Of a DNA stretch of 8,087 nucleotides, positions 1 to 5,543 are shown piece after piece; position 1 is the first letter of the stretch; each line of letters opens with the position of its first letter. The DNA is from JACTUA01 sp035506435 (lineage in GTDB: Archaea > Halobacteriota > Methanomicrobia > Methanomicrobiales > JACTUA01). The position numbers and the translations under genes are program-made. The notes under the pieces were generated by a model. The model had not been told where the DNA came from, ran no database searches, and was given only the letters and a program-made list of their open reading frames with translations. The stretch covers positions 1 to 8,087 of the forward strand of contig DATJPK010000069.1 of assembly GCA_035506435.1 (NCBI GenBank), written 5' to 3'.

Positions 1-102
1 CGGGAACTGGACCGGGGACCGGACCGGCGGGGAGAGGGCGGCCGTGAGCAGGATGACGAGCGCGAGGCCGACGAGGACCGCGATAAGATCTCCCCGGTGC
101 AT
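1..102 (-). CDS. N-terminus of an unidentified membrane-anchored protein (partial)
   Basis: This is the first 34 codons of a minus-strand gene that continues past the left edge. The translation begins MHRGDLIAVLVGLALVILL, so residues 6-23 form one hydrophobic helix, an uncleaved anchor or signal sequence. A Pro-rich stretch (SPPVRSPVQFP) follows. The ATG is the only start codon after an in-frame TGA at 121-123. A TATA-like box lies 24-29 nt before it, which would give a leaderless or nearly leaderless transcript. A GGTGAGG stretch (125 down to 119) lies 16 nt upstream, rather far for a ribosome binding site. The codons are GC-rich at the third position, like the neighbours. Too little is visible to name a family. 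Confidence 0.6.
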   Translation of the reverse strand, partial: MHRGDLIAVLVGLALVILLTAALSPPVRSPVQFP

Positions 103-125
103 GAGAAAAACAAGGAAGCCTCACC

Positions 126-131
126 ATAAAT
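126..131 (-). promoter_or_regulatory. TATA-like box for the left-edge minus-strand gene
   Basis: On the minus strand the sequence reads GAAATAGATTTATGG, with the core ATTTAT at 131 down to 126. The core lies 24-29 nt before the ATG at 102, the spacing expected when transcription starts at or next to the start codon. The purine-rich GAGAAATAG just upstream could serve as the TFB-responsive element. This is inferred from spacing and base composition only. Confidence 0.45.
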
Positions 132-190
132 CTATTTCTCCTCCCGGAACGCGATTTCCCTGGGCCGATTCCGGTCCCGGTTCCGGTTTT

Positions 191-206
191 CCCGGCCAGG
201 GCCGGG
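191..206. other. GC-rich perfect hairpin in the divergent intergenic region
   Basis: CCCGGC and GCCGGG form a 6-bp perfect stem around the 4-base loop CAGG. Just before it are two tandem related blocks, TTCCGGTCCCGG (169-180) and TTCCGGTTTTCCCGG (181-195). No T-tract follows, so it does not look like a terminator. It sits between the promoter of the minus-strand left-edge gene and that of the plus-strand pair. CCGG-rich hairpins are expected by chance in this GC-rich DNA, so a function is uncertain. Confidence 0.3.
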
Positions 207-255
207 CAACCCCCGCCTGACCCGGGGAGAGTAAAGGGCGAAAAAGGCTGATACC

Positions 256-283
256 CTGTTAATATCATTCCATAACTGTTAAT
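256..283 (+). repeat. Direct repeat CTGTTAAT, two copies 20 nt apart
   Basis: CTGTTAAT occurs at 256-263 and again at 276-283, a start-to-start distance of 20 nt, about two helical turns. The pair lies upstream of the TATA box at 329-336. It stands out in an otherwise GC-rich window, and the spacing would suit a regulator binding one face of the DNA. An operator role is inference. Confidence 0.35.
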
Positions 284-320
284 TAAGCTGAAATGACTCA
301 ATGTGGAAGTAAACAAAAAG

Positions 321-350
321 CGATTGAATTATATACATGGACGATTAATT
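321..350 (+). repeat. Direct repeat CGATT(G)AATT flanking the TATA box
   Basis: CGATTGAATT (321-330) and CGATTAATT (342-350) differ by one inserted base and start 21 nt apart. They bracket the TATA-like box at 329-336, and the second copy lies just before the likely transcription start. This is a typical position for a repressor site in archaea, but no known regulator motif is recognised. Confidence 0.35.
329..336 (+). promoter_or_regulatory. TATA box of the membrane/helical protein pair
   Basis: TTATATAC, inside the AT-rich run GAATTATATACATGG, is the best archaeal TATA match in the window. It ends 28 nt before the ATG at 364, so transcription should begin near 358-362 and the leader would be only a few bases. 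It also argues against the upstream TTG at 349, which would lie before the transcription start. Confidence 0.6.
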
Positions 351-363
351 GGTAGATCAGAGC

Positions 364-618
364 ATGAACGCATTCTCCCACCGCACCTGGGTACCCTTCT
401 ACCTCGTCTCGCTCGGTACCCTCTCGATGGCGGTCTTCCGGTCCATGAACGGGTTCATGCTCTTCTTCAGCCTGGTCCTCGTCATCGTCGCCCTCGGCAT
501 CATCTTCATCACCATCCAGGCCGAGGTGGCGAAGGACACCGAGCGAAAGGAACTCATGTCCACCCTGTCCAAGAAGGCCCGGGCAGCCGGGGAAGCAGCC
601 GCGGCCGAGCGGAGGTGA
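364..618 (+). CDS. Small two-helix membrane protein, unknown family (84 aa)
   Basis: This 84-residue protein has two hydrophobic segments (about residues 9-27 and 30-51) joined by a very short turn (RSMNG). A charged helix-forming tail follows (52-84), rich in Lys, Arg, Glu and Ala and ending AERR. The layout suggests a membrane hairpin with a cytoplasmic tail. I chose ATG 364 over an in-frame TTG at 349 because the TATA box at 329-336 places the transcript start after that TTG. GGTAGATC (351-358) resembles an SD sequence but may lie outside the transcript. The gene is directly followed by the 194-aa gene, whose SD contains this gene's stop codon, so the two are probably co-translated. I do not recognise the family, and no catalytic motif is visible. 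It may be a membrane anchor or partner for the next protein. Confidence 0.75.
   Translation: MNAFSHRTWVPFYLVSLGTLSMAVFRSMNGFMLFFSLVLVIVALGIIFITIQAEVAKDTERKELMSTLSKKARAAGEAAAAERR
611..618 (+). promoter_or_regulatory. Strong SD sequence overlapping the upstream stop codon
   Basis: GGAGGTGA is an eight-base match to the complement of the archaeal 16S rRNA 3' end. It ends 8 nt before ATG 627. Its last three bases are the TGA stop of the 84-aa gene, so a ribosome finishing that gene stops on the start signal of the next. This decides the start of the 194-aa protein and indicates translational coupling. Confidence 0.8.
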
Positions 619-626
619 GGGTGCCG

Positions 627-1211
627 ATGGGAAACGACCTCTACCTCCACCGCCTCTTCCAGGAGAAGGAGTTCTGGAACCGGTACGACAACCTGAAGGA
701 GGTGCTCCGGCACCTCGAGAGCCAGAACGAGCTCCTCGACCGGGTCCGGCGCGAGGAGGTCATCCCCGAGCAGCCCAGGGAGCTTGCGACAAAAGCCCTC
801 ACGGCCGACATCGACCAGACCCGCCGGCTCTTCTCCGAGATCTTCCAGAATTTCGTCTCGGGCTCGTCGGTGGGACTGAACCGGGTCGACCTCGAGACCT
901 CCATCACCCTCGTGGACGGGGAACTTCTCGAGGTGAACCGGGTCGCCCTCTGGGTGGACGGGGAGCCCTGGGAGATCCCCCTCGACCTCGGGAAGAAGTT
1001 CGCCGAGTACATCCTTGCGAAGGGCGAGGGCACCCCTGCCGAGGTAATCACCGAGTTCTACGAGAACGAGGAGCACCTGTACGATATCCGGCTCGGGGGA
1101 AGCCTGAACCGGTGCTCGCTCCAGATGATGGAGGAGATCTACCCGGCCAAGAACCTCCATGTCCGGCTCCGGCTGCCCGCACAGTGCCTGTCGGACCACG
1201 GGATTATCTGA
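627..1211 (+). CDS. Conserved-looking soluble protein with helical N-terminus, unknown function (194 aa)
   Basis: The start is ATG 627, 8 nt after a near-perfect SD. An in-frame GTG at 621 is too close to it. Residues 1-78 look helical and highly charged, with heptad-like hydrophobic spacing (LYLHRLF, LKEVLRHLESQNELLDRV). Residues 92-120 look beta-rich (TSITLVDGELLEVNRVALWV, then WEIPLD). A mixed C-terminal half contains FAEYILAKGEG and a closing beta segment NLHVRLRLP. There is no signal peptide, membrane segment, nucleotide-binding loop or metal-site cluster. The only Cys residues are 163 and 187. I do not recognise a family. The close coupling to the 84-aa membrane protein suggests that the two act together, perhaps with this protein docking on the membrane hairpin. 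That is inference. Confidence 0.8.
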   Translation: MGNDLYLHRLFQEKEFWNRYDNLKEVLRHLESQNELLDRVRREEVIPEQPRELATKALTADIDQTRRLFSEIFQNFVSGSSVGLNRVDLETSITLVDGELLEVNRVALWVDGEPWEIPLDLGKKFAEYILAKGEGTPAEVITEFYENEEHLYDIRLGGSLNRCSLQMMEEIYPAKNLHVRLRLPAQCLSDHGII

Positions 1212-1421
1212 AACAGGCCCTCCCGGCCCCTTCCCCGCTTCCCAGGCCATGTTCCGCGGGCCGGAGCCTGCATCAATCCGGGGACTAATATTTATGTCAT
1301 TAAATAAACTTTCCTCTTCTGGTTCCATATGGAAATCGCCCCGCTCCTGATTATCTCGGAAAAGAAGGTGTTGATCCGGGACCCGACCATTATAAAGTCT
1401 TTCCCTTGCGCCAAAAAAAGG

Positions 1422-1429
1422 AAATATTA
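1422..1429 (+). promoter_or_regulatory. Probable TATA box of the GTPase gene
   Basis: AAATATTA lies 28-35 nt before ATG 1457 and is preceded by a purine run (AAAAAAAGG, 1413-1421) that could act as the TFB-responsive element. It predicts a transcript starting near 1450-1455, essentially leaderless. A second candidate, TATAAAG at 1391-1397, would give a longer leader of roughly 35 nt. Confidence 0.5.
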
Positions 1430-1456
1430 AGACTGGTGCCCGCACACGGTACGGGT

Positions 1457-1966
1457 ATGGGTGTGGTGGAGGGGCGGAAGGTCAAGATCGTGGTCTTCGG
1501 GGCATACAATGCCGGGAAGTCCAGCTTCATCCGCTCGCTCGACCCCTTCTCGCGGCACATCGAGGCAGAGAACGCCGACGGGAGCACCACCGTCGCGATG
1601 GACTTCGGCCGGGTGAAAATCGGGGACTGCAGCATCTTCCTGTTCGGGACCCCCGGGCAGGAGCGGTTCGAGTTCGCCCGGAAGATCCTTTCACGGGGCA
1701 TGGACGGGGCCATCGTCGTCGTGGACTCAACCCGCGACCTGGACGAGCTCACGATGCGCCTCTTCCAGTGGCTCGGGTCGAGGGGCATCCCCGTCGCGGT
1801 CATGGCGAACAAGTGCGACTGTGCCGATGCCCTTCCCGAGCAGGTGAAGACCCTGACCCCCGGGTTCACGGTCCATGCCATCTCCGCCCGGACGGGCATG
1901 AACGTCGAGCCCTCGCTCCGGGCGTTCCTCAGGGAAATCCTTTCCGTGAAGGCGCCCCTCCCATAG
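1457..1966 (+). CDS. Small Ras/MglA-like GTPase (COG2229-type), 169 aa
   Basis: This is a single-domain small GTP-binding protein with all the main G motifs. G1/P-loop is GAYNAGKS at 15-22. A switch I Thr lies at 44-45 in GSTTVAMDFG. G3 is FGTPGQERF at 63-71. G4 is NKCD at 118-121, for guanine specificity. G5 is ISART at 142-146. The usual G3 Asp (DxxG) is replaced by Gly64 (GTPG), while the Gln after PG is kept, a pattern I associate with the COG2229 group of prokaryotic GTPases. There is no lipidation motif or membrane segment, so it should be cytoplasmic. It probably acts as a molecular switch in polarity, transport or signalling; its effector is unknown. I chose ATG 1457 because an in-frame TTG at 1406 lies before the likely transcript start and would add residues that are not GTPase-like. 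GTG codons at 1463 and 1466 are possible alternatives. The unidentified membrane/helical pair lies upstream under a separate promoter. Confidence 0.9.
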   Translation: MGVVEGRKVKIVVFGAYNAGKSSFIRSLDPFSRHIEAENADGSTTVAMDFGRVKIGDCSIFLFGTPGQERFEFARKILSRGMDGAIVVVDSTRDLDELTMRLFQWLGSRGIPVAVMANKCDCADALPEQVKTLTPGFTVHAISARTGMNVEPSLRAFLREILSVKAPLP

Positions 1967-1974
1967 CTTTAAAC
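1967..1974 (+). promoter_or_regulatory. TATA box of the lipoprotein-ade unit, abutting the GTPase stop codon
   Basis: CTTTAAAC starts on the base after the TAG stop of the GTPase gene (1964-1966) and lies 24-31 nt before ATG 1998. That spacing predicts transcription from the first base of the start codon or close to it. No SD lies between the box and the ATG (the sequence there is TTGGAATTTCACACTTCC), which supports a leaderless message. Confidence 0.6.
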
Positions 1975-1997
1975 CCTTGGAATTTCACACTTCCATA

Positions 1998-2390
1998 ATG
2001 TCCGCCGGAAAGTCGGTGCTCCTCCTCGGAACGCTCCTCGTGCTCCTCGTTCTTTCCACGGGCTGCCTGTCCTCCGCCTCCATCGGGCATGCCACCTACG
2101 ACGGGAGCAGTCTCAGCGTCCCGGTCACGAACCCGGGGGCCCCGGGGGACGCGGCGATCCAGGTGAACGTCTTCCGGTTCCAGGACTTCAGGCAGGTCGG
2201 GGTGACCCGGGTGGTCCTCCCCGTCACACTGGAGCGGGGGACGGGCACCTACGCGGTCCCCCTCGCCCTCGACGAGGGGAACTACCGGCTCTACCTCTAC
2301 GTGACGACCGGGGACGACCGGCGGGCGGGCGTGATCCAGGACCTCAGCGTGGCACCCCATGGAGCGACTCCTCGCATCAGCGCTGGGTGA
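1998..2390 (+). CDS. Small predicted lipoprotein, unknown function (130 aa)
   Basis: The N-terminus has a Lys (K5), a hydrophobic core (7-19) and a lipobox LSTGC with Cys23 as the predicted lipid-attached residue. The mature protein would be anchored to the outer face of the cell membrane. The remaining ~107 residues alternate hydrophobic and polar positions (LSVPVTN, AIQVNVFRF, YRLYLYVTT), consistent with a small beta-sandwich. No catalytic motif is visible. ATG 1998 is preferred over the in-frame ATG 1977 because the signal peptide begins there and the TATA box at 1967-1974 is too close to 1977. The 3' end overlaps the adenine deaminase start by 32 nt, so the two genes very likely share a transcript, though a functional link is not obvious. 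I do not recognise a specific family. Confidence 0.8.
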   Translation: MSAGKSVLLLGTLLVLLVLSTGCLSSASIGHATYDGSSLSVPVTNPGAPGDAAIQVNVFRFQDFRQVGVTRVVLPVTLERGTGTYAVPLALDEGNYRLYLYVTTGDDRRAGVIQDLSVAPHGATPRISAG

Positions 2391-4020
2391 GGAGCCGGCC
2401 GACACCGTCTTTACGGGGGTCACCCTCTTCAACCCCCTGGACTGCTCCTGGGAGGAGACCTCCTTTGCAGTCACGGACGGCCTCGTGGTCGGGACCGGCG
2501 ACTACCGGGGGAGGGAGACCCGCGACCTCCGTGGAGCGCGGGTCGTCCCCGGGCTCATCGACGGCCATGTACACATCGAATCGTCCCTCCTCGTCCCCTC
2601 CGAGTTCGCCCGGGCGGTGCTCCCCCGTGGCACGACCACGGTGATCGCCGATCCCCACGAGATCGCAAACGTCGCAGGGACCCGGGGGATCGAATACTTC
2701 CTCGAAGAGGGGTCCCGTTCCCCCCTCGATATCCTTTTCATGCTCCCCTCCTGCGTCCCGGCGACTCCAGATGACCCGGGGGGAGCGACCCTCTCTGCCA
2801 CCGATCTCGCATCCTTCGCCGGGCGCCGGGGGGTCCTCGGCCTCGGCGAGATGATGAACGTCCCCGGTGTTCTTTCCGGCGACCGGGAGGTGCGTGACAA
2901 GCTTGCCCTGTTCCCGCTCCGCGACGGGCATGCCCCGGGGCTCTCCGGCATGCCCCTCAATGCCTACATCCTCTCGGGACTCCAGAGCGACCACGAGTGC
3001 ACGAGCCTCGCGGAGGCAGAGGAAAAGCTCCGGAAGGGGATGTTTATCATGATCCGGGAAGGGTCGACCGAGCGGAACCTCCGGGACCTCGTCCCGCTCG
3101 TCAGCCCCCGCACCGCCGGGCGCTGCTGCTTTGCCACCGACGACCGGCATGCGGACCTGCTCGCGACAGACGGCCACATCGATGATTGCATCCGGAAGGC
3201 GGTGACACTCGGGCTCGATTCCGACCTCGCGATCCGGATGGCGACGCTCTCGCCCTGCGAACGGTTCGGCCTCGGGGACCGGGGAGTTATCGCCCCGGGA
3301 AGGATCGCGGACTTCTGCGTCCTTGAAAAGGGAGCGGAGTTCCGGGTGAAGGCGACCTGGAAAAGGGGAAAGCCTGCTGGCAATATCCCGTACCGGAAGA
3401 CAGAGGTGCTCAGGACACCGTTCTCATGCCGGATCCCGGACGCAGGCACGCTCAGAATTGGGGGATCCGGGGAGGCGAGGGTGATCGGCCTCGTCCCGGG
3501 CCAGATTACCACCCGGGAGATGAGGTTTCCGGTCGACGGCAGGGATGTCCCGGACACCGGGCGGGATATCCTGAAGGTCGTGGCCTGCGACCGCTACGGC
3601 CGGGGGAACGTGGGCGTCGGGCTCGTCCACGGGTTCGGGCTCGGGGCGGGAGCGATCGCATCCTCGGTCTCCCACGATGCCCACAACGTCATCGCGGCAG
3701 GGGCCTCCAACGATGCAATTATCATGGCCATCCGCGGCGTCGTTGCCGCCGGCGGGGGGATGGCGGTGGCATCCGGGAAGGGGATCACCCTCCTCACCCT
3801 CGAATGCGCCGGGCTCATGTCATCCGAACCCTTCGAAAAGGTGGCCCGAAGCCTCGCGGCTCTCGGGGAGGAGGTCGTTTCGCTCGGGGGGATTCCCGGT
3901 GCGTTCATGCACCTGTCCTTCCTCGCCCTCCCGGTCATCCCCGAGCTCAGGATCACCCCCCGCGGTCTCTTCGGGGTAACGGCCCGCCGCCCCGTGGGCC
4001 TCTTCGTGGAAAAGCCCTGA
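2359..4020 (+). CDS. ade: Adenine deaminase (553 aa)
   Basis: This cytoplasmic metal-dependent amidohydrolase converts adenine to hypoxanthine and ammonia in purine salvage. The full set of family motifs is present: HVHIE (70-74), DPHEIANV (98-105), GLGEMMN (161-167), DGHAPGL (189-195), SDHE (210-213), IREGS (232-236) and FATDDRH (258-264). The composite amidohydrolase domain ends near residue 325, with the typical GVIAPGRIADFCVL at 309-322. The C-terminal adenine deaminase domain follows, marked by HDAHNVIAAG (439-448) and GGMAVASGKG (466-475). Length and motif order match active family members, and no key residue is missing. The ATG at 2359 gives a 32-nt overlap with the lipoprotein gene. 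The next in-frame start candidate is residue 43, which would remove the N-terminal beta segment, so the overlap is probably real. SD support is weak, so translation may depend on the upstream gene. The gene ends 4 nt from the converging neighbour. Confidence 0.96.
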   Translation: MERLLASALGEEPADTVFTGVTLFNPLDCSWEETSFAVTDGLVVGTGDYRGRETRDLRGARVVPGLIDGHVHIESSLLVPSEFARAVLPRGTTTVIADPHEIANVAGTRGIEYFLEEGSRSPLDILFMLPSCVPATPDDPGGATLSATDLASFAGRRGVLGLGEMMNVPGVLSGDREVRDKLALFPLRDGHAPGLSGMPLNAYILSGLQSDHECTSLAEAEEKLRKGMFIMIREGSTERNLRDLVPLVSPRTAGRCCFATDDRHADLLATDGHIDDCIRKAVTLGLDSDLAIRMATLSPCERFGLGDRGVIAPGRIADFCVLEKGAEFRVKATWKRGKPAGNIPYRKTEVLRTPFSCRIPDAGTLRIGGSGEARVIGLVPGQITTREMRFPVDGRDVPDTGRDILKVVACDRYGRGNVGVGLVHGFGLGAGAIASSVSHDAHNVIAAGASNDAIIMAIRGVVAAGGGMAVASGKGITLLTLECAGLMSSEPFEKVARSLAALGEEVVSLGGIPGAFMHLSFLALPVIPELRITPRGLFGVTARRPVGLFVEKP

Positions 4021-4024
4021 AGGT

Positions 4025-5509
4025 TCACACGAGCCCGAGGAGGAGGACGATGCCGAAGGCGAGGATGATGAGGCCCGATACGAGGTGGAACCTCCCGATG
4101 TTCCGCTCCCGCCACCTCTTCACGTCCCCGATCCGCGCCACGCCCAGGTACACCACCGCCGTGATGGCGAGCATGGGGATCACGAACACCACGTTGTAGA
4201 GGAGCAGGTAGGGGATGGCGACGACGGGCCCGTACACCGAGAGCACGCCGCAGCCGATGAGGTACGGGCCGATGTTGCAGGGGAGGAGGAAGAGGGTGAC
4301 AAAGCCCCCGACGATGAACGCCCCGAGCGGCGAGGCAATCCGGTTCAGCGCTTCGGTGAGCCGCGGCTTCCATCCCCGGGGGATCCCCGTCCCCGGCCGG
4401 CCCCTGCCGGGTTTATGATACTCCCTGATGTGGAAGATGCCGATGACGATCGAAACGAGGCCCAGCCCCCGGGTGAGGACCGCCTCGAGAAGGGTCGCCT
4501 CGCGGACCGTGGCGAGGATGGAGACGAGGAGGAGGCCGTACGCGAAGTAGAAGACAAAGACCGAGGCCGAGAATGCGAGCCCCCCGAGGAGGACCTTTTC
4601 CCGTTTTCCCGGGTTCTGGCTGATGATCGAGAGGAGGACAACGACGAGGACCGCGAGGGCGCAGGGGTTGATGGCGTTCACCGCCGCAAGCGCGACGATC
4701 TGCCCTGCCGTGACGCCGATGCTCGGGGGGCAGGTGGCGTTCCCGGTGGGGGTCGGGCCCGGCGTCACGGTGGTCACGGGGGTGCCGGGACTCCCCGTGG
4801 TCACCGGGGTCTGTTCAACGAATGGTGCCCCGTTCCACCCGAAGAGCCAGCCGTCGACCCTGAGCGCGTGGTCGAACCTGCTCTCTGCCCCGGTGTGGTC
4901 AACCGTGAGGGGGCCGACGAGGGTATAGTTCCCGCCTGCGAGGACACGGCCCGGGTCCTCACCCGAGATCAATGCCTGGAGAACCGGCGAATCACCACCG
5001 GGGCCTTCCCTGATGAGGACCCGGTCTCCGTTCCAGATGCGGGGGTAGCCCGGGAGCCCGGCGATATCGAGGGAGTCCAGGGTGGTCAGGTTTGACCCCG
5101 CATACGCTCCGGGGCTCCGGTTCAGAAAGCCGGGGACACCGGAGAGGATGCCCGTGTCGCCGAGGAACACGGTGGATGCATTGAAGACGAGGACCGGGAC
5201 CCCCGAGGCCTGTCCCATCCCGGCCATGACCGCGGCGTTCTCCGGATGGCTCCAGACCTCGTACTCCACGACCACGAAACCCGGGTACCGGGCGACCCAG
5301 TCGCCGAAAAGGACTGGGTTCACCTTCGCGCAGTGGGGGCACCCGTCGCCCGTGAAGTAATAACCCACGATGGAACCCGCCGGCGCCTCCGCCGCCGCCC
5401 CGGGGCATATGGTGACCGCGAGGAGCAGGAGGAGGATGCCGGCCATGAGGCCTCTCCCCATTCTCCTTCGAACGCTCGAATGCACCTGAGCTAATCTGTC
5501 CTGATCCAT
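4025..5509 (-). CDS. Exported thioredoxin-like domain fused to a CcdA/DsbD-like membrane domain (494 aa)
   Basis: Residues 20-40 form a signal peptide (RRRMGRGLMAGILLLLLAV). Residues 46 to about 125 look like a thioredoxin fold: the strand IVGYYFTG leads into the redox motif CPHC (57-60), and the cis-Pro motif GVP is at 103-105. Residues about 145-233 are an unassigned extracytoplasmic segment. A Pro/Thr-rich linker follows (234-257). About six membrane helices (268-494) carry the paired CcdA/DsbD cysteines in NPC (281-283) and LPC (409-411). In such proteins the membrane cysteines take electrons from cytoplasmic thioredoxin and pass them to an outside thiol. Here the partner appears to be built in as the CPHC domain. 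ATG 5509 is the longest start; ATGs at residues 17 and 22 are alternatives. SD support (AAGGGAT) is weak. The upstream DUF1624 gene ends 34 nt away on the same strand, suggesting an operon. Confidence 0.85.
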   Translation of the reverse strand: MDQDRLAQVHSSVRRRMGRGLMAGILLLLLAVTICPGAAAEAPAGSIVGYYFTGDGCPHCAKVNPVLFGDWVARYPGFVVVEYEVWSHPENAAVMAGMGQASGVPVLVFNASTVFLGDTGILSGVPGFLNRSPGAYAGSNLTTLDSLDIAGLPGYPRIWNGDRVLIREGPGGDSPVLQALISGEDPGRVLAGGNYTLVGPLTVDHTGAESRFDHALRVDGWLFGWNGAPFVEQTPVTTGSPGTPVTTVTPGPTPTGNATCPPSIGVTAGQIVALAAVNAINPCALAVLVVVLLSIISQNPGKREKVLLGGLAFSASVFVFYFAYGLLLVSILATVREATLLEAVLTRGLGLVSIVIGIFHIREYHKPGRGRPGTGIPRGWKPRLTEALNRIASPLGAFIVGGFVTLFLLPCNIGPYLIGCGVLSVYGPVVAIPYLLLYNVVFVIPMLAITAVVYLGVARIGDVKRWRERNIGRFHLVSGLIILAFGIVLLLGLV

Positions 5510-5543
5510 GTTTATCCCTTCTGGGCAGGGAGGGGGATCCGGG

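Noticed and set aside
349..363. TTG 349 as the start of the 84-aa membrane protein
   Set aside because: It lies only 13 nt after the TATA box, before the expected transcription start. ATG 364 fits the spacing better.
1223..1264. Inverted repeat CCGGCCC / GGGCCGG after the 194-aa gene as a terminator
   Set aside because: The 7-bp arms are separated by 28 nt and no T-run follows directly. GC-rich arms of this size are expected by chance here. The pyrimidine-rich stretch near 1310-1320 is a weak alternative that I could not support.
399..1445. Long minus-strand open frame of 348 codons opposite the 84-aa and 194-aa genes
   Set aside because: It lies antisense to two genes with good starts and a near-perfect SD. 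Its translation is low-complexity (many Pro, Glu, Asp and Val) as expected from the reverse of GC3-biased codons, and it has no promoter.
2377..3177. Minus-strand open frame of 266 codons opposite adenine deaminase
   Set aside because: It is fully inside a gene with complete family motifs. Its composition is Gly/Glu/Pro-rich noise typical of antisense frames in GC-rich DNA.
4085..5095. Plus-strand open frame of 336 codons opposite the thioredoxin-CcdA gene
   Set aside because: Its translation is dominated by Asp, Glu, Arg, Gly and Pro with no domain. The minus-strand gene has a signal peptide, redox motifs and membrane helices.
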